Source: DATBMY01 sp036554605 (GTDB taxonomy: Bacteria > Acidobacteriota > Blastocatellia > UBA7656). Taken from it: a DNA stretch of 34,137 bases. Made by a program: the position numbers and the translations under genes. Of this stretch, positions 1-8,292 are shown one piece after another. Position 1 is the first letter of the stretch. The number at the start of each line of letters is the position of its first letter. The notes under the pieces are model-generated. The model was not told the DNA's origin and did no database searches. It saw nothing but the letters and a program-made list of their open reading frames with translations. The DNA is taken from the NCBI GenBank assembly GCA_036554605.1, contig DATBMY010000429.1:1-34137 (forward strand), given 5' to 3'.

Positions 1-44
1 AAAGTAAAAAGTGCCGGAAAAGAGTAATTGTATGAAGCCGCTTT

Positions 45-140
45 CACTATTCGCTATTCACTTTTTACTTTTTACTTTTTACTTTTTACTTTTTACTTTT
101 TACTTTTTACTTTTTACTTTTTACTTTTTACTTTTTACTT
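45..140 (+). repeat. Heptanucleotide tandem repeat (TTTTTAC)n overlapping the ttcA 3' end
   Basis: About 13-14 copies of a 7-bp unit. The first two units are degenerate (CACTATT, CGCTATT). They are followed by near-perfect copies of CTTTTTA up to position 140. The array runs into ttcA, so the stop codon and the last five residues (VKSKK) of that protein are encoded by repeat DNA. The window opens with the complementary string AAAGTAAAAAGT at 1-12, so the array could pair with it. Because 7 is not a multiple of 3, gain or loss of one unit shifts the frame, but all three frames through the repeat meet a TAA quickly. The array may also act as a bidirectional terminator or protein-binding spacer; nothing here decides that. 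Confidence 0.93.
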
Positions 141-969
141 GTTCTTCATGGTCAATCCCCAACGCGGCGTCAAGCTCCTGGGCGAGACTGCTCGTCGAGA
201 GCGAATGGAAATCGAAAAGCCGCCCGTCCATCAGCTGGGACGGCTGGACGTTGGCGAGCGCGCCGAGCATCGAGCTGCGGACCTGCGGAGCTTCGATTTC
301 AAGCTCGTTGAGCAGCCGCTTGATGCGCTTGCGCTTGAGGTTTTCTTGAGAGCCGCACAGGTCGCAGGGGATTATGGGGTACTGCTGAGACTCGGCGAAG
401 CGGGCAATGTCGGCTTCCCAGCAATAGGCGAGCGGGCGTATGACCATGTTGCGGCCGTCGTCGCTGCGAAGCGCCGGAGGCATGGCTTTGAGCGTGCCGC
501 TGAAGATGAGATTCAAGAGAAAAGTCTCGAGTATGTCGTCGGCATGATGGCCGAGCGCAATCTTAGTACAGCCCTCCTCGACGGCCGCGTTGTAGAGTAT
601 TCCGCGCCGCAGCCGCGAGCAAAGAGAGCAGGTGGTCTTGCCTTCGGGAACAAGCTCTTTGACTATCGTGTAGGTGTCTTTCTCTATTATGCGGAAAGGC
701 ACGCCCAGCGATGCGAGATAATCGGGCAAGACATGGGCGGGAAAGTTGGGCTGCTTCTGGTCCAGATTGACGGCGAGCAGATCGAACCTGACCGGGGCGC
801 GGCGCTGAAGGTCCAAAAGTAAAGTGAGCAGCGTGAAGCTGTCTTTGCCGCCGCTCAGGCAGACCATAACGCGGTCGCCTTCCGCGATCATGTTGAAATC
901 GCCGATGGCCGTCCCCACTCCGCGCAGCAGCTTCCGCTTCAATATGGCTTGTTCGTTATTCGTCTCCAT
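121..969 (-). CDS. ttcA: tRNA 2-thiocytidine(32) synthetase TtcA
   Basis: This is a 282-residue cytosolic enzyme that thiolates cytidine 32 of certain tRNAs, using ATP and an iron-sulfur cluster. The PP-loop SGGKDS is at residues 39-44. The cluster-binding Cys pair CSLC is at 114-117, and the third conserved Cys is in PCDLCGSQ (202-205). The signatures LCSRLRRGIL, GHHADDILET and RPLAYC are those of TtcA rather than TilS. Length is close to the family norm of about 300. The ATG at 969 has no clear Shine-Dalgarno sequence. The C-terminal residues VKSKK and the TAA stop come from the heptamer array, so the native tail has been replaced or extended. It lies downstream of the ECF sigma gene with a gap of about 60 bp, but a functional link is not implied. 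Confidence 0.95.
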   Translation of the reverse strand: METNNEQAILKRKLLRGVGTAIGDFNMIAEGDRVMVCLSGGKDSFTLLTLLLDLQRRAPVRFDLLAVNLDQKQPNFPAHVLPDYLASLGVPFRIIEKDTYTIVKELVPEGKTTCSLCSRLRRGILYNAAVEEGCTKIALGHHADDILETFLLNLIFSGTLKAMPPALRSDDGRNMVIRPLAYCWEADIARFAESQQYPIIPCDLCGSQENLKRKRIKRLLNELEIEAPQVRSSMLGALANVQPSQLMDGRLFDFHSLSTSSLAQELDAALGIDHEEQVKSKK

Positions 970-1030
970 CGATAAGCATTGATACTACCATAGAGAAAAG
1001 AACGGTGACTACCGGGCCTCCGGCAGCGGC

Positions 1031-1588
1031 TCAGCCCGCCAGCGCCGTCATGCTTTGGGGGGCCGCTGTGCCGGCGAAGTCGGAAAGCTCGGCGCGCAGC
1101 AACTGGCGGCCACGGCTCAAACGCGACATCACCGTCCCGATGGGTATATCAAGCGTCTCGTGTATCTCTTTATAGGTGAAGTCGTATACGTCCGACAAAA
1201 GCACTACCTCGCGATATGCCTGAGGGATCTGCCGGAATGCGGCCAGCACGTCTTCATCGCTTAGGTCCTGCGGAACCGGAGGCTCATATACGAGCGTCGC
1301 CTCCAGGTTCTCCTCTTCTTCTTTGACAATTTTGAACTTGAACCACTTGCGGCGGTGGTGCTGTACGACATGAAATAGTATCTTGAATAGCCACGCCCGG
1401 CAGTTCGTCCCCGGTGTAAAGCGATGAAATGATTTCCACGCTTGGAGGTACGTTTCCTGTACAATATCTTCCGCCTCGGTGCGGCTGCCAAGCATCGAAG
1501 AGGCTGCTCGAAACAGATCGTTCATGTGAGGCATCGCAACCTCTTCAAAGCTCTCCAATGCTGCCTGCGCGTCTTCATTTGTCTTCAT
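1031..1588 (-). CDS. ECF-type RNA polymerase sigma factor (RpoE-like)
   Basis: This is a sigma-70 family factor of about 185 residues with only regions 2 and 4. Region 2 includes the run AEDIVQETYLQAWKSF and the -10 recognition segment around NCRAWLFKILFHVVQHHRR. Region 4 has LPxAYREVVLLSDVYDFTYKEI (here IPQAYREV) and the helix-turn-helix IPIGTVMSRLSRGRQLL. I chose the ATG at 1588 because GGAGAG lies 6 nt upstream; an in-frame ATG at 1615 would have its ribosome-binding site inside the upstream STAS gene. The STAS gene ends 30 bp before this start, so the two are probably one transcript. No classic membrane anti-sigma factor with a zinc motif is adjacent, so control may be through the STAS partner or at transcription from the sigma-54 promoter upstream. 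Confidence 0.93.
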   Translation of the reverse strand: MKTNEDAQAALESFEEVAMPHMNDLFRAASSMLGSRTEAEDIVQETYLQAWKSFHRFTPGTNCRAWLFKILFHVVQHHRRKWFKFKIVKEEEENLEATLVYEPPVPQDLSDEDVLAAFRQIPQAYREVVLLSDVYDFTYKEIHETLDIPIGTVMSRLSRGRQLLRAELSDFAGTAAPQSMTALAG

Positions 1589-1618
1589 ACGAATCTCTCC
1601 AAGTGGAAACGACATCAG

Positions 1619-1900
1619 TCATTCACTCTGCAGCTCGTTTCCGTTTTCTTTAAGCTGCTCGGTAATAAACGATGAGCAGTTAACAAGCCTCACCTGTGAA
1701 TAGAGCAGTTCCTTCAATAGCGCGATCCCGCTCCGGTCGATAAACGATATGTCGGCAAGGTCCAGCATCAGACAACTGCCGCCGTTAAGATACGGCTCGC
1801 ATGCCTTCCTCACCTCCTCAACCCACGGGCCGATCATCTCTCCCTCTAAGCGCAACGCCGTCCCCTCTCCCGGTATGTTCGCCTCTGAAATCCTCAACAT
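1619..1900 (-). CDS. STAS-domain protein (anti-sigma-factor antagonist-like)
   Basis: A single STAS domain of 93 residues. The signature LDLADISFIDRSGIALLKEL (residues 47-66) matches the SpoIIAA-type loop DSSG, here D55-R56-S57-G58. The Ser equivalent to the phosphorylated residue of SpoIIAA is kept, while the preceding Ser is Arg. The ATG at 1900 is preceded by AAGGAG with 7-nt spacing, which is much better than the upstream in-frame ATG at 1939. That upstream ATG would fall inside the -12 element of the promoter. The gene heads a likely two-gene operon with the ECF sigma factor. By family knowledge it would bind an anti-sigma kinase or serve as a scaffold, but no such kinase is encoded nearby except the kinase-like domain of the giant regulator. 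Confidence 0.88.
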   Translation of the reverse strand: MLRISEANIPGEGTALRLEGEMIGPWVEEVRKACEPYLNGGSCLMLDLADISFIDRSGIALLKELLYSQVRLVNCSSFITEQLKENGNELQSE

Positions 1901-1934
1901 CTCACGACTCCTTTCTATTCCGTATCCCTGCCTG

Positions 1935-1950
1935 GGCAATAGCCGTACCG
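1935..1950 (-). promoter_or_regulatory. Sigma-54 (-24/-12) promoter for the STAS-ECF operon
   Basis: Minus-strand sequence CGGTACGGCTATTGCC matches the consensus TGGCACG-N4-TTGCW, with GG (1949-1948) and GC (1937-1936) exactly 10 nt apart. The predicted transcription start is near 1924, giving a leader of about 24 nt that contains the AAGGAG ribosome-binding site of the STAS gene. The gene immediately upstream encodes a sigma-54 activator with an intact GAFTGA motif, which strongly supports the call. Confidence 0.8.
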
Positions 1951-2038
1951 CTGCCGCCTTATGCCGGGCTCGTTACTTAAGCTATGCAATATGAATATTT
2001 ACAGCGAGTTTTTTTTCAAGACCCCGGCTCATCACTTC

Positions 2039-2102
2039 TCACGATATTTCGTGATCCGTCGAGGGACCAGATATCGTGGCCGGTTATTCACGACATTTCG
2101 TG
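2039..2102. promoter_or_regulatory. Triple upstream activating sequence, CACGA-N4-TCGTG
   Basis: Two perfect 14-bp inverted repeats lie at 2040-2053 (CACGATATTTCGTG) and 2089-2102 (CACGACATTTCGTG). A third site at 2065-2078 has one intact arm (GACCAGATATCGTG). Start-to-start spacing is 25 and 24 bp, about 2.3 helical turns. They lie about 120-175 bp upstream of the predicted sigma-54 start, where enhancer-binding proteins usually sit. An AT-rich stretch with an eight-T run at about 2009-2016 separates them from the promoter and could help DNA bending. The distal site overlaps the last codons of the giant regulator. The natural candidate to bind is that regulator's Fis-type helix-turn-helix. 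Confidence 0.72.
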
Positions 2103-5100
2103 GCGGGGACGTTGAATGCCGAGTTTTTTCATGCGGCTGCGGAGGGTATTGGGGTGGAGGTTAAGAAGTTTGGCCGCCCCGTTGGGTCCGTCAATGGTCC
2201 AGCGGGTCTGCTCAAGGGTATCGAGAATGTGGTGGCGTTCGATCTCTTCAAGTGTAAAGGTCGGCCGAGGCGGTGACTGATCTTGAGCGCTGGCGAAGGT
2301 TCGGGGTCGAGCGGCGGGCGTCGAGGTGCCGGCGCCTTTTGATAGCGCAAGCCGGTCTGCCGTCTCCAGAAACGGGAAGAGATTTTTATCAAGGGTGAGG
2401 ATACTGCCCTGAGATAAGACGACCGCCCGCTCGATGATATTTTGAAGCTCGCGTACATTACCCGGCCACGAATAACTCACCAGCAGCTGCATGCTCTCCT
2501 GCGAAACGCTTTCAATCTTCTTTCCGAATTTCTTAGAGAAGCGCGACAGGAAGAACATCACAAGCTGCGCTATATCGGTCTGCCGCTCGCTTAATGAAGG
2601 CACCCTGAGCGGGAAGACGTTAAGGCGGTAAAACAGGTCTCCGCGAAAGCGGCCCGCCCTGACTTCTTCTTCCAGATTGCGATTAGTCGCCGCGATGATA
2701 CGCACATCGACTCGAACCGTGCGGCTCGAACCGACCGGCTCGAACTCCTGCTCCTGTAGCGCGCGCAGCAGCTTGACCTGCGTTTCGAGAGGCAGCTCGC
2801 TGACTTCATCCAGAAAGAGCGTGCCTTTATCGGCAAGCTCGAATCGCCCCACGCGCCTTTCGATTGCGCCCGTGAAAGCGCCCTTCATATGGCCAAAGAG
2901 CTCGCTTTCGACAAGCCCAGCGGAGATCGCGCCGCAGTTGACCTTTACAAGCGGGCGGTCTTTACGGGCGCTGCGGTTATGAACGGCGCGGGCGATGAGT
3001 TCTTTGCCGGTCCCAGTCTCGCCGTAAATCAGAATCGTCGAATCGGTCGGAGCCACTACCTCTACCTGTCCGAGCAGGTCGAGCAGCGGCGCGCTGCCGC
3101 CCACGATCTCCTCGAAGTTATGGTCTCTGCGAATCTCTTCCTGAAGATAGACGTTTTCGGCCTGCAACCGGTTCTTAAGCGTCTCTACCTGGGCAAGCGC
3201 CCTTCTGAGATTCTCCTCGGCTTCGAGGCGCTCCATCTCAGCCCCCGCGCGCGCGGAGAATACTCTCAGTACAGAGATCTTCCGCGAGCTTTCCTTCATC
3301 GGCTTATCATCGAGCACGGCCAGATGTCCTATAACCTCGCCCCCGGCATCGAAGATCGGCACGCCCAGATAACTCTCCGCCCTCAAATCGACCAGGTCGC
3401 TGTCTCCCGGAAAAAGGGCCTGCACGTCTTCGGGATAAAAGCAGGGCTTCCCGTTGAGCACTTCCTTGCAGGGCGTGAGCGAGACGTCATACTCGAAGTT
3501 ATCGCCGAACTCCTCGCCTTTCCAGAATGCGAGCGTCCTGGCCTTACTCTTCGCGCTATCGCGGCACTCGGTCACAAACGCGTAGCGGACTTGAAGCGCG
3601 AGGCCCAGATGGCGGACCAGAGAGTAGAAGAAATCATTCCCCGTCACCGAGGCCGTTCCCTCAACGATCGATCGCAGTATCTCTTCCGCCTCGCGTCGCC
3701 GCCCGGCCTCCTGTCTCATCTCATCATAAAGCTGAGTGTTCTCAAGCGAGATCGCCGCTTCAGACGAGACAAGCTGTATGACCTTTATGCGGTCGGCGGT
3801 GAAGGCATCGGTGACGAGGTTGTTTTCGAGATATATCACGCCGGTCAAGCGGCCCTGATTCAGCATGGGCACGCACATGATCGAGCGCGGCTTCTCGCGC
3901 ACTATATATTCGTCGGTCGCGTAACGGTCATCGCTTCCGGCATCGCCCAGCACGACGCTCTCGGATGTCCTGCGCACGTAATTTACTACGCGCCGAGATA
4001 GGTTCTCCGCTTGCGCGAGCGCAACCGGCTGGCCTGATTTGACCTCTACCGCGTCGAGCGATCCTTCGACGTGAACGAAGGCTTCGCCGCCCTGCTCGAA
4101 TAGGAGGCTGCCGCGCTCGGCCCCCGCGTTCTCGATGACTATGCGCATAAGGCGGCCGAGCAACTTCTCAAGCTCGCTTTCTCCGGCTATTGCCTGCGCG
4201 GCTCTCATCGCGGTCACAACATCAAGCGTCGCGGCCTGCGGCGGCAGATCTGCCGCCGCCTGAGCGCTCTCGATAGCGCGGCGGTCCAAGATCCTGGCGT
4301 ACCTGCGTTCCAGGTCATCAACTTTGGCCGCCGCGCCCCACTGCGCGTAACAGGACCGGGCGTCGGCCATAAAGAGGGCGGCCAGCTTTTCTTGTCCGAG
4401 CCCCAGCCAGAACCTGGCGCAAAGCTCATTTGCCAGGGCCTGGTGCTGGAGCATTCTGGTCTCTTCCGCGTAACGCGCGGCCCGCGAGTAAAGATCGAAT
4501 GCCGAAAGCCCGCGCCCCTGTAGGCGCTCAATCTCCGCCGCCAGCAGCAGCGATTGACATAGAAAGTTCTCGGGGCAATTATCCGCCAGAACCGCAAACG
4601 ATTTCCGCGCCCTTTCCATCTCTTCGAGGTAGGCCCGCTGCTCACTTTTTGTCGCCTCGTGGTAATTCGCCGCCAGCGTGAGACCCTGCCAGAAATCGAA
4701 CAGGACGGGCCAGATCGTGCCCGAAAGATGATGCACGATCTTGCGCGCGGCGCGGGCGGCTTCAAGCGCCTTCGCGTACTCTTCCAGGATATAACAAAGA
4801 TGCAGGCGGGCTACCGAATGAAAGGTCGTGAAGAACGGATTGCCGCGATAGGTCTCAAGGTAATGCTCTTCATCGATCTCCTCATCCGAAAGCGACAACC
4901 GGGCCGCGGTCTGCCCCCGGAGCGCGCGGGCCCAGTTCAACATGATCCGTAAAGCATCGGCAAAGCTCGTGATCTTCAGCTTTTTGATCAGCGCGAGGCT
5001 CGGCCTATAATCGCTAACGAACTGCGCGAGGTCCCGGGTCGAAAGAAACGCCGGCCAGGTCTCGGTGCAGGCGCCGTAGGCCGCATAGAGAAAATCGCCC

Positions 5101-8100
5101 GTCTCAAGACCGCTACGGCAGGCTTCACGCGCGTAAGGGATGCATGTCTCGATTGGCTGCCGCCAGAGATTCACGTGAGCATGAAACTGCTGGTGAATCT
5201 TTGCCCGCCGCCTGGAATCATTGAACCGCTCATTGACTTGCAGGGCCAGCTTGCCGAATTCATAGGCCGATTTGTAGTCTTCGCGCACCGGCCCCACCGT
5301 GATCGCATGAGTCACATAGCCGTAGGCCGACTCTTCCGCGTTTCCGTGGACGAGCGACAGTCGCACCATCGTGGCCGAGATAAGACGCGCCAGCACCGCG
5401 TCTCCAAGAATGTAAGTCGAGGACCATATCCCCGTGAGCGTATTCATGACCATACGGACCTCGGGGTCCGTCATGACCGGCAGATCGACGAGCGAGTCTA
5501 TCGAGCGGCCGGCAAGCAAGGACTGAATAGCGGCGATCTCCGTCTCTAGCGCCGCCAGTTTCTCTTCGATGGAATCGGGAAATAGGACCCCGAACAGAGC
5601 TAGGCTTTCACGGGCGCTCGCAAGCGCGTCCTCATAGCGCGACATGTTTTCGTGCTGAATGCTCAACAGGCGATAGACCCTCGCCTTGTCGACTCTGGTC
5701 GCCGCGCGCCCTAGAAGCGATTCGAATCTCTTTTCCGCCTCGTCGAAATCGCCGCAAAGGTAGCGGCATTCGGCCGCTTCGATATGTAGCTCGAACGCGA
5801 GCGCGTAGTCCGTCTCCCATCGCTCGCCGGACAAGAGCGCGACCCCGGCGTTGAAATAGCCGAGAGCGGCTTCATAGGCGGTCGAAGATTTTGCCTTGCG
5901 TCCCGCATCGAGGTTGAGGCGCGCCAGCGCGAGCTGTTCTTCCTGGCCGGAGATCAGGCTGCTTCCAAGATTAAGATGATTGACTATGTCGAATCTCTTC
6001 TCGTCCGTCGCGCCGGCCTTCCATTTATCGAGAAGCAGGCGGCCCACCGTTAGATGAACGTGCTGTTTACGTTCGCCGGGGATCAACGCATACGCGGATT
6101 GCTGAACGCGGTCATGCAGAAAAGCGAAGACGGGATTTGCTTGAGCTGATGATTCCGGCGCATCGCCGGCCGGCGAGCTGTATGAGCGGGGGGCCGGCAG
6201 GATCAATCCTTCACTGAGAGCTTCACTCAGATCGGCGGCGGCCGAACCCGCCCCCTGCCGGCTTACCAGGGCGAGCGTATTCAGATCGAACCGGTTGCCT
6301 ATACAGGCAGCGAGCATCAGCGCGGTCTGCGCTTTCGCGGAGAGCCGCTGAATCCTGCGAGTCATCAGGTCAATGACGTTATCGGTCATTCCAGCCTCGG
6401 CAATCGCGTCCATGTGGAAGACCCAGCGGCTGAGATCATAGTCGAACTCAATCAGTCCCGCGTGATAAAGCGCCTTCAAGAATTGGATTACAAAGAACGG
6501 ATTGCCTTCGGTCTTGCGCAGGACCAGCCGTGCCAGCGGCTCGACGTCGGCAAGCTCGCGCTTGAGCGTATCACGTATGAGAAGCGCGAGCTCATCCGGG
6601 GCGAGCGGCCCGAGCGCCACACGATGCAGCTTCACCCCGTCCCCTTCGAGATTTCCGAGCGCGCGCGCGAGCGGGTGAGCCGCGTCGACTTCGTTGTCGC
6701 GATAGGCCCCGATCAAGAACAGGTATTGAACGTCGCGGCTCGTAAGCAGCGGTTGCAAGAGAGAGAGCGTGGCGGAGTCGGCCCATTGAAGATCGTCGAG
6801 GAATATCACCAGCGGGTGCTCTTTGCGCGCCAGGGCGCCGACGAAGTTCTGGAATGCCAGCCGGAAGCGATTCTGCGCTTCGGCGGGCGCGAGCGGCGGC
6901 GCGGGCGGCTGAGGACCCGCGATCAAGACGATTTCAGGAATGACTTCGGCTATGACGCCGCCCGTCGCGCCAAGCGCTTCCGATAGACGGGCGCGCCACC
7001 TGCCAAGATGCTCTTCGCCTTCCGAAAGTAGCTGCTGGCAAAGCGCCCTGAAGGCTTGAATGAAAGCGCCGTAAGGTATGCGCGCTATCTGGTCGAATTT
7101 GCCCGAGATGAAATAGCCACGCTCGCGGACTATGGGCTTGTACAGCTCTTGAATCAAAGAGGTCTTGCCGATGCCCGAATAACCGGCGACCAGCATCATA
7201 CCCGCCGGGCCTTCGCACGTTTGCTCGAAGGCCCGCAGCATAGCTTTTACTTCCCGCTCCCTCCCGTATAGCTTCTGTGATACGAGAAACCGGTCCGATA
7301 CGTCGCGCCTGCCGGTTGGAAAAGGTTCTATCTTGCCGTAAGCGGCCCTCTCTTGCTCGCAGCGCCGCAGGTCTTCCCTCAATCCGAGCGCGCTTTGATA
7401 TCTCTGTTCCGCTGTCTTCGCCAGCAGCTTCATCACAATGCGAGAGACGGCTTCGGGGAGATCAGGATTAATCTCCGCTGGCGGCGTAGCGGCCCGGGCG
7501 ATATGCCAGTGAATCAGCTCAAGCGAATCGTCGGAGTGAAACGGGCAGGCCCCGGTCAGGATTTCGTAGAAGGTGACGCCGAGCGAGTAAAGATCGGTGC
7601 GGTAATCGGTGGAGCGATTCATACGGCCCGTCTGCTCGGGCGATACATATGGGAGAAGCTCTCGCGGCAGGTGATTCAGGACGAATGTTTGCGCCTCGCC
7701 CGGCGCATTCGAAGCGAAGCTGAAATCTACTATATGCGTTTCGAATGTCGCCGGATGAACGAAGATGCTTCGCGGGTTGACGGCCCCGTGGATGATATTA
7801 CGGCGGTGCAGCTCGGCAAGAATCGAGCAGAGTTGAATCCCTATCTTGAAGAAGAAGTCTAAAGAGGGTCTTTGATTGAGAAGAAAGGATTGAAGAGGCA
7901 CCGCTTCATTGTCTTCCAGTACAAGGCAGCCCGCTTCGCGGCGCAGCTCGATAGCGCGAGGCACGCCGGGCGTGGAAATCTCTCGAAGAAGCTCGAACTC
8001 GCGTTCAAGCGAATCCATCTCGCCCGGGGTTGGCGTGCCGCGGAGAGGTATCTTTACGATAAGACCCTTCGGATAAGCTTCGCTTCGCGCCCTGTTGAGA

Positions 8101-8156
8101 GAGTACCAGCCGCTTCGCGTGAGTTCCTGTACCGCGTCGTAACCTGGTATCTCCAT
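2088..8156 (-). CDS. Giant kinase-like / NTPase / GAF / sigma-54 activator fusion regulator
   Basis: A 2022-residue, apparently cytosolic regulator. In order: Ser/Thr-kinase-like domain (about 5-270), AAA_16-type NTPase (about 295-560; Walker A GYSGIGKTS with K331, Walker B FLDD near 453), long helical-repeat region (about 560-1300), GAF1 (about 1315-1480), GAF2 (about 1490-1640), coiled coil, sigma-54 AAA+ domain (about 1680-1910; GETGTGKE with K1718, GAFTGA 1759-1764), and a Fis helix-turn-helix (about 1975-2016). The kinase domain keeps the VAIK-type lysine (K35) and the DFG-type Asp (D144, DFS). The HRDLKPEN loop reads HGAVNPRS, with Ala at 125 for the catalytic Asp and Ser for the Asn, so it is probably a pseudokinase. 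GAFTGA is intact, so sigma-54 activation is expected. The start has GAGAGG 5 nt upstream. The front half resembles known kinase/ATPase/histidine-kinase fusions, with the output swapped for a sigma-54 activator. Confidence 0.93.
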   Translation of the reverse strand: MEIPGYDAVQELTRSGWYSLNRARSEAYPKGLIVKIPLRGTPTPGEMDSLEREFELLREISTPGVPRAIELRREAGCLVLEDNEAVPLQSFLLNQRPSLDFFFKIGIQLCSILAELHRRNIIHGAVNPRSIFVHPATFETHIVDFSFASNAPGEAQTFVLNHLPRELLPYVSPEQTGRMNRSTDYRTDLYSLGVTFYEILTGACPFHSDDSLELIHWHIARAATPPAEINPDLPEAVSRIVMKLLAKTAEQRYQSALGLREDLRRCEQERAAYGKIEPFPTGRRDVSDRFLVSQKLYGREREVKAMLRAFEQTCEGPAGMMLVAGYSGIGKTSLIQELYKPIVRERGYFISGKFDQIARIPYGAFIQAFRALCQQLLSEGEEHLGRWRARLSEALGATGGVIAEVIPEIVLIAGPQPPAPPLAPAEAQNRFRLAFQNFVGALARKEHPLVIFLDDLQWADSATLSLLQPLLTSRDVQYLFLIGAYRDNEVDAAHPLARALGNLEGDGVKLHRVALGPLAPDELALLIRDTLKRELADVEPLARLVLRKTEGNPFFVIQFLKALYHAGLIEFDYDLSRWVFHMDAIAEAGMTDNVIDLMTRRIQRLSAKAQTALMLAACIGNRFDLNTLALVSRQGAGSAAADLSEALSEGLILPAPRSYSSPAGDAPESSAQANPVFAFLHDRVQQSAYALIPGERKQHVHLTVGRLLLDKWKAGATDEKRFDIVNHLNLGSSLISGQEEQLALARLNLDAGRKAKSSTAYEAALGYFNAGVALLSGERWETDYALAFELHIEAAECRYLCGDFDEAEKRFESLLGRAATRVDKARVYRLLSIQHENMSRYEDALASARESLALFGVLFPDSIEEKLAALETEIAAIQSLLAGRSIDSLVDLPVMTDPEVRMVMNTLTGIWSSTYILGDAVLARLISATMVRLSLVHGNAEESAYGYVTHAITVGPVREDYKSAYEFGKLALQVNERFNDSRRRAKIHQQFHAHVNLWRQPIETCIPYAREACRSGLETGDFLYAAYGACTETWPAFLSTRDLAQFVSDYRPSLALIKKLKITSFADALRIMLNWARALRGQTAARLSLSDEEIDEEHYLETYRGNPFFTTFHSVARLHLCYILEEYAKALEAARAARKIVHHLSGTIWPVLFDFWQGLTLAANYHEATKSEQRAYLEEMERARKSFAVLADNCPENFLCQSLLLAAEIERLQGRGLSAFDLYSRAARYAEETRMLQHQALANELCARFWLGLGQEKLAALFMADARSCYAQWGAAAKVDDLERRYARILDRRAIESAQAAADLPPQAATLDVVTAMRAAQAIAGESELEKLLGRLMRIVIENAGAERGSLLFEQGGEAFVHVEGSLDAVEVKSGQPVALAQAENLSRRVVNYVRRTSESVVLGDAGSDDRYATDEYIVREKPRSIMCVPMLNQGRLTGVIYLENNLVTDAFTADRIKVIQLVSSEAAISLENTQLYDEMRQEAGRRREAEEILRSIVEGTASVTGNDFFYSLVRHLGLALQVRYAFVTECRDSAKSKARTLAFWKGEEFGDNFEYDVSLTPCKEVLNGKPCFYPEDVQALFPGDSDLVDLRAESYLGVPIFDAGGEVIGHLAVLDDKPMKESSRKISVLRVFSARAGAEMERLEAEENLRRALAQVETLKNRLQAENVYLQEEIRRDHNFEEIVGGSAPLLDLLGQVEVVAPTDSTILIYGETGTGKELIARAVHNRSARKDRPLVKVNCGAISAGLVESELFGHMKGAFTGAIERRVGRFELADKGTLFLDEVSELPLETQVKLLRALQEQEFEPVGSSRTVRVDVRIIAATNRNLEEEVRAGRFRGDLFYRLNVFPLRVPSLSERQTDIAQLVMFFLSRFSKKFGKKIESVSQESMQLLVSYSWPGNVRELQNIIERAVVLSQGSILTLDKNLFPFLETADRLALSKGAGTSTPAARPRTFASAQDQSPPRPTFTLEEIERHHILDTLEQTRWTIDGPNGAAKLLNLHPNTLRSRMKKLGIQRPRHEMS

Positions 8157-8292
8157 ACAAGCCTCTCGGATGACTGATATAAGATCTTAGAGGAGCTTGC
8201 CTGGATATGTAGCAGAGGGCGGCACGCTTCGCAAGCACGAGATATATAAAGCAGGTGATTGATCAGGCCGCGCAGGCGGTTCCGACTTTGTT

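Noticed and set aside
2889..4001. Long plus-strand open frame (370 codons) opposite the giant regulator
   Set aside because: No recognisable domain; the minus strand encodes clear GAF and AAA+ domains with all motifs. It is a shadow of GC-rich coding DNA.
8230..8260. CACGA half-site upstream of the giant gene that might indicate autoregulation
   Set aside because: Only one half of the palindrome is present and there is no -24/-12 element in the gap.
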